Origin: Bacillota bacterium
Lineage (GTDB): Bacteria > Bacillota > Clostridia > Acetivibrionales > DSM-2933
Length of the DNA: 8,554 nt
Direction: 5' to 3'
Assembly: GCA_023441845.1 (NCBI GenBank)
Contig: JAEZNF010000008.1
Coordinates: 1 to 8,554, forward strand
Shown: piece by piece, positions 6,789 to 8,554 of the stretch
Layout: the number at the start of each line of letters is the position of its first letter
Numbering within the stretch: position 1 is the stretch's first letter
Program-made: the position numbers and the translations under genes
The notes under the pieces: generated by a model
The model's input: only the letters and a program-made list of their open reading frames with translations
Told to the model about the DNA's origin: nothing
Database searches by the model: none

Positions 6789-7262
6789 ATGGGAAAAGAA
6801 ATCGAAAGAAAGTTCAAAGTCAAGGATAAAACTTATAAAGAATTATCCGAAGGACAGCTTTACAAGCAAGGTTATCTTAGTATAGAACCCGAACACACCG
6901 TCAGAGTAAGAGTTGCCAATAACAAGGGATATATAACCATAAAAGGTGCCGTTTCCGGCATGGTGCGTAAAGAGTACGAATATGAAATTCCTGCATTTGA
7001 AGCAAATGAACTGATTAATTCCTTATGCAAAAAGCCTATAATCGAAAAGTACAGGTATACCTTTATGTTAAACGGCTTTATCTGGGAAATCGACGAGTTT
7101 AGGGGCGAAAATGAAGGCCTGGTATTGGCAGAAATTGAATTACAATCAGAAAATCAGCAGTTCCAACTACCCGATTGGATAGGTGAAGAAGTAACTAATG
7201 ATATGAGATACTACAACTCCAACCTGATCAGTAATCCTTACTGTAAATGGGGCAAATACTGA
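6789..7262 (+). CDS. CYTH domain / triphosphate tunnel metalloenzyme (probable inorganic triphosphatase)
   Basis: This is a 157-aa single-domain CYTH protein, the size of the small bacterial triphosphate tunnel enzymes. Such enzymes use a beta-barrel lined with acidic and basic residues to bind a divalent metal and a triphosphate. The diagnostic ExExK motif is at the N terminus (Glu4, Glu6, Lys8). Further tunnel residues are visible as Arg39 and Arg41 (TVRVRV), Lys52 (YITIKG), EYEYE at 62-66, Lys87 and Arg89, Asp102, and Glu115 with Glu117 (LAEIEL). The layout matches the characterised Clostridium thermocellum enzyme, which cleaves tripolyphosphate. That makes tripolyphosphatase more likely than class IV adenylate cyclase, but substrate is inference. 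The frame opens at 6753, but the ATG at 6789 is preferred: GAGGTG lies six bases before it and MGKEIERKF is the standard start. No clear promoter is visible. It is convergent with the ANT(6) gene. Confidence 0.9.
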   Translation: MGKEIERKFKVKDKTYKELSEGQLYKQGYLSIEPEHTVRVRVANNKGYITIKGAVSGMVRKEYEYEIPAFEANELINSLCKKPIIEKYRYTFMLNGFIWEIDEFRGENEGLVLAEIELQSENQQFQLPDWIGEEVTNDMRYYNSNLISNPYCKWGKY

Positions 7263-7271
7263 TTGTATCTC

Positions 7272-7289
7272 GCAATATATAAATATTGC
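7272..7289. repeat. Small hairpin between convergent genes
   Basis: GCAATAT-ataa-ATATTGC is a perfect 7-bp stem with a 4-nt loop, ten bases after the CYTH stop and about 35 bases beyond the ANT(6) stop. It could help end or protect transcripts from both sides, but neither strand has a T-run after it and the stem is AT-rich, so I do not call it a terminator. Confidence 0.3.
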
Positions 7290-7323
7290 CAAGCAACTAA
7301 GTATCGTATAACGTTCATTAACT

Positions 7324-8181
7324 TTAAAATTCACTATTTCTCATTTTCATCAAATATTCCATCATACTATCTTCATCGCTTTGGTTGTACGCATATCCAA
7401 AGTGTTTGCCAACAACAGGTGCAACAGTATGGAAAAGTTCACATCCTGCAAAAACTGCCGTCCAAAGATTTTCATAATTTGAATAAGTTTTTGTATATAA
7501 CTCATAAACCTCGGTAGGCAAGAACTCTTTAAAATACTTGCCCCACATCCCGACCGATATAGAAAATTCAGTTTTTATACCAATATACCACTCAAGCATT
7601 TTATCAAGTTCTACATGAACTATTTCATTATACATTCGCATTGCATATGGTAATTGGTCTCGTACAATCCCCTTTGCAACATTGTTAAGACACCACCAAA
7701 ATTCATTACAGCAGTCGACATATTTTAATTTAGTAGGTTTTTGTATCCAATATCCTTTATCGCTTGCTGGTGCTATTGGTGGCAAAATATTATCCTTATC
7801 CAGAAGCGGAACAGTTAAACTGTCACTTGTGTATTCTTCATACATTGCTTCTTTTATTTTTATATGCAAATCAATGCGATTTCCATCTTTAAAAAGCATT
7901 AGCCAACCATAAGAACGACTGTAATCAGCATTTTGTACCCAACCAAGGTCATTTGAATCAGGTTCCTGCATTATTGCAATATCTCCAAACACAGAAATCC
8001 AATTCTTGTCTTCCAAAAACGATACTGTTTCATTTACAACATAAACAATATCGTAGTCCTGATATCTGTCCTTTTTTAGATTCGGATTTGCTCGTGAACC
8101 ATTCATATAGACTGCTCTGATACGTTCGTCAACTTTCGCAATACTGAGTATTAAATCAAACATTTCCTGCTCTGTTCGCAT
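7324..8181 (-). CDS. aadE: Aminoglycoside 6-adenylyltransferase, ANT(6) family
   Basis: Enzymes of this family transfer AMP from ATP to the 6-hydroxyl of streptomycin, inactivating it. The protein is 285 aa, matching Bacillus AadK (about 284) and slightly shorter than AadE. It begins MRTEQEM, very like the MRSEQEM start of the family. The nucleotidyltransferase core is intact: NGSRANP at residues 27-33 (GSR motif), QDYDIVYVV at 41-49 with the catalytic Asp42 and Asp44, and the third acidic residue Asp104 in NRIDLHIK. The C-terminal half has the family pattern KMLEWYIGIKTEFSISVG at 194-211. The frame extends upstream to 8244, but the ATG at 8181 has AGGAG at 8194-8190 with an 8-nt gap and fits the family start. 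No mobile-element genes flank it in the window, so it may be an intrinsic chromosomal gene. Whether it confers measurable resistance is not shown. Confidence 0.92.
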   Translation of the reverse strand: MRTEQEMFDLILSIAKVDERIRAVYMNGSRANPNLKKDRYQDYDIVYVVNETVSFLEDKNWISVFGDIAIMQEPDSNDLGWVQNADYSRSYGWLMLFKDGNRIDLHIKIKEAMYEEYTSDSLTVPLLDKDNILPPIAPASDKGYWIQKPTKLKYVDCCNEFWWCLNNVAKGIVRDQLPYAMRMYNEIVHVELDKMLEWYIGIKTEFSISVGMWGKYFKEFLPTEVYELYTKTYSNYENLWTAVFAGCELFHTVAPVVGKHFGYAYNQSDEDSMMEYLMKMRNSEF

Positions 8182-8198
8182 ATTTTGAACTCCTATAA

Positions 8199-8227
8199 AA
8201 TATAGGTAACTGCTTAGCCATTGACAA
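8199..8227 (-). promoter_or_regulatory. Candidate proximal promoter of the ANT(6) gene
   Basis: On the minus strand TTGTCA (8227-8222) and TATATT (8204-8199) are 17 bases apart, each matching 5 of 6 consensus bases. The predicted start site is near 8192, inside the AGGAG ribosome binding site and only about 11 bases before the start codon. That would be unusually short and argues for caution. The -35 overlaps the perfect inverted repeat at 8224-8249. Confidence 0.45.
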
Positions 8228-8249
8228 GATGTCGTACTAAACATCTTGT
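8224..8249. promoter_or_regulatory. Perfect 9-bp inverted repeat upstream of the ANT(6) gene (operator or leader hairpin)
   Basis: ACAAGATGT (8224-8232) and ACATCTTGT (8241-8249) are perfect inverted copies separated by 8 bases (CGTACTAA). The right edge of the dyad covers the -35 of the proximal promoter, a classic place for a repressor operator. If transcription instead starts at the distal promoter, the same dyad would form a stem-loop in the leader RNA. No T-run follows, so it is not a terminator by itself. Confidence 0.5.
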
Positions 8250-8271
8250 AATATTGTAGAACGCCAAATTA

Positions 8272-8300
8272 TTTTTACCCGGCAACTGAATAAAAGTCAA
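8272..8300 (-). promoter_or_regulatory. Candidate distal promoter of the ANT(6) gene
   Basis: On the minus strand TTGACT (8300-8295, 5 of 6 matches) is followed after 17 bases by TAAAAA (8277-8272, 4 of 6). A start near 8265 would give a leader of about 84 nt carrying the inverted repeat at 8224-8249. The -10 is weak. Confidence 0.35.
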
Positions 8301-8394
8301 AATAAAATTACCTTCACTTACAATACCCAAAAATAAATAGTATAAAAATCCGTCAAAACATGACCTGGTTCTATTGACCTATCCTGAAATTATA

Positions 8395-8495
8395 TTATCA
8401 TAATACAAAAAGAAAGAGTCAGTTTTACTTGCCCGCTTAACACTCTTTCTCCCTCTGATATGCTAATAAAAGCACACCCAACAATATTATGATAA
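8395..8495. repeat. 11-bp inverted repeat flanking the right-end terminator
   Basis: TTATCATAATA (8395-8405) and TATTATGATAA (8485-8495) are perfect inverted copies 79 bases apart, enclosing the 9-bp terminator stem at 8411-8450. The arms contain one C or one G each, so chance pairing in AT-rich DNA cannot be excluded. The right arm lies inside the possible partial CDS. Confidence 0.35.
8407..8450 (-). terminator. Rho-independent terminator, minus strand
   Basis: Read on the minus strand, AGAAAGAGT (8450-8442) pairs perfectly with ACTCTTTCT (8419-8411) and is followed by a T-run (8410-8407). The 22-nt loop includes a further GTT/AAC pair. The plus strand has CCCTC after the stem instead of T, so it works leftward only. 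It would end a gene entering from beyond the right edge, isolating the ANT(6) gene from it. Confidence 0.65.
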
Positions 8496-8553
8496 GATTA
8501 TTTACAGTATTTTGCAAGTTAAATTTTAATATTAATATAATTAGGAATAATAG
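8437..8553 (-). CDS. Possible 3' end of a membrane protein gene, cut off by the window edge
   Basis: One minus-strand frame is open from the right edge for 38 codons to a TAA at 8439-8437; the other two frames stop within 12 codons of the edge. The encoded end has two hydrophobic stretches (LLFLIILIL and LIIILLGVLLLAY) separated by a polar link, and closes with the charged tail QREKEC. That is how many multi-pass membrane proteins end. The stop codon falls inside the terminator hairpin, as is common at operon ends. Against it, AT-rich DNA readily reads as Leu/Ile, and 38 open codons alone are weak evidence. No family can be assigned. Confidence 0.42.
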   Translation of the reverse strand, partial: LLFLIILILKFNLQNTVNNLIIILLGVLLLAYQREKEC

Positions 8554-8554
8554 C

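Noticed and set aside
7263..7517. Plus-strand open frame after the CYTH gene and other plus-strand frames antisense to the ANT(6) gene.
   Set aside because: The overlap is mostly antisense to the conserved ANT(6) C terminus, there is no ribosome binding site, and the translation has no recognisable features.
8182..8244. A 21-residue N-terminal extension of the ANT(6) protein, or a leader peptide in frame with it.
   Set aside because: The ATG at 8244 has no ribosome binding site and lies within the inverted repeat, while the ATG at 8181 has AGGAG at the right distance and begins with the family-typical MRTEQEM.

Overview
This window looks like an ordinary chromosomal stretch of an anaerobic, spore-forming Firmicute of the class Clostridia. 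The DNA is AT-rich, strong AGGAGG-type ribosome binding sites are common, and a germinant-receptor operon and a small acid-soluble spore protein gene are present. The phosphoglucose isomerase and the CYTH phosphatase suggest the cellulolytic clostridia (Ruminiclostridium / C. thermocellum relatives). That placement is inference from protein character, not a search.

Region 1 (1-3734, minus strand) is a GerA-type germinant receptor operon read right to left: the A subunit (593 aa), the B subunit (369 aa, overlapping A by 8 nt) and the C lipoprotein (overlapping B by 17 nt, cut off by the left edge). The overlaps point to translational coupling of one receptor complex in the spore inner membrane.

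Region 2 (3735-4525) is a loosely packed spacer. It holds short hairpins, a possible 29-codon plus-strand ORF with a good ribosome binding site, a strong bidirectional terminator, and a minus-strand alpha/beta-type SASP gene. The SASP gene is divergent from the plus-strand gene pcm.

Region 3 (4526-7262, plus strand) carries pcm (protein-L-isoaspartate methyltransferase), pgi (glucose-6-phosphate isomerase, with its own extended -10 promoter) and a CYTH / triphosphate tunnel enzyme whose acidic and basic residues are intact. The pgi-CYTH spacer holds two structured elements: a nested hairpin related to ones in region 2, and a roughly 70-bp inverted-repeat element resembling an insertion-sequence or MITE remnant.

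Region 4 (7263-8554, minus strand) has a full-length ANT(6)-type aminoglycoside adenylyltransferase, convergent with the CYTH gene, with a 9-bp perfect inverted repeat overlapping a possible promoter. Further right are a minus-strand terminator and the probable last 38 codons of a membrane protein gene entering from beyond the right edge.

Functionally, the left part serves spore resistance and germination: nutrient sensing, DNA protection in the dormant spore, and perhaps repair of aged proteins on return to growth. The right part is central metabolism plus a probable intrinsic resistance gene. I found no convincing new multi-gene system. The more unusual signals are the dispersed hairpins, the small ORF, the IS-like inverted repeat and the palindrome upstream of the ANT(6) gene.
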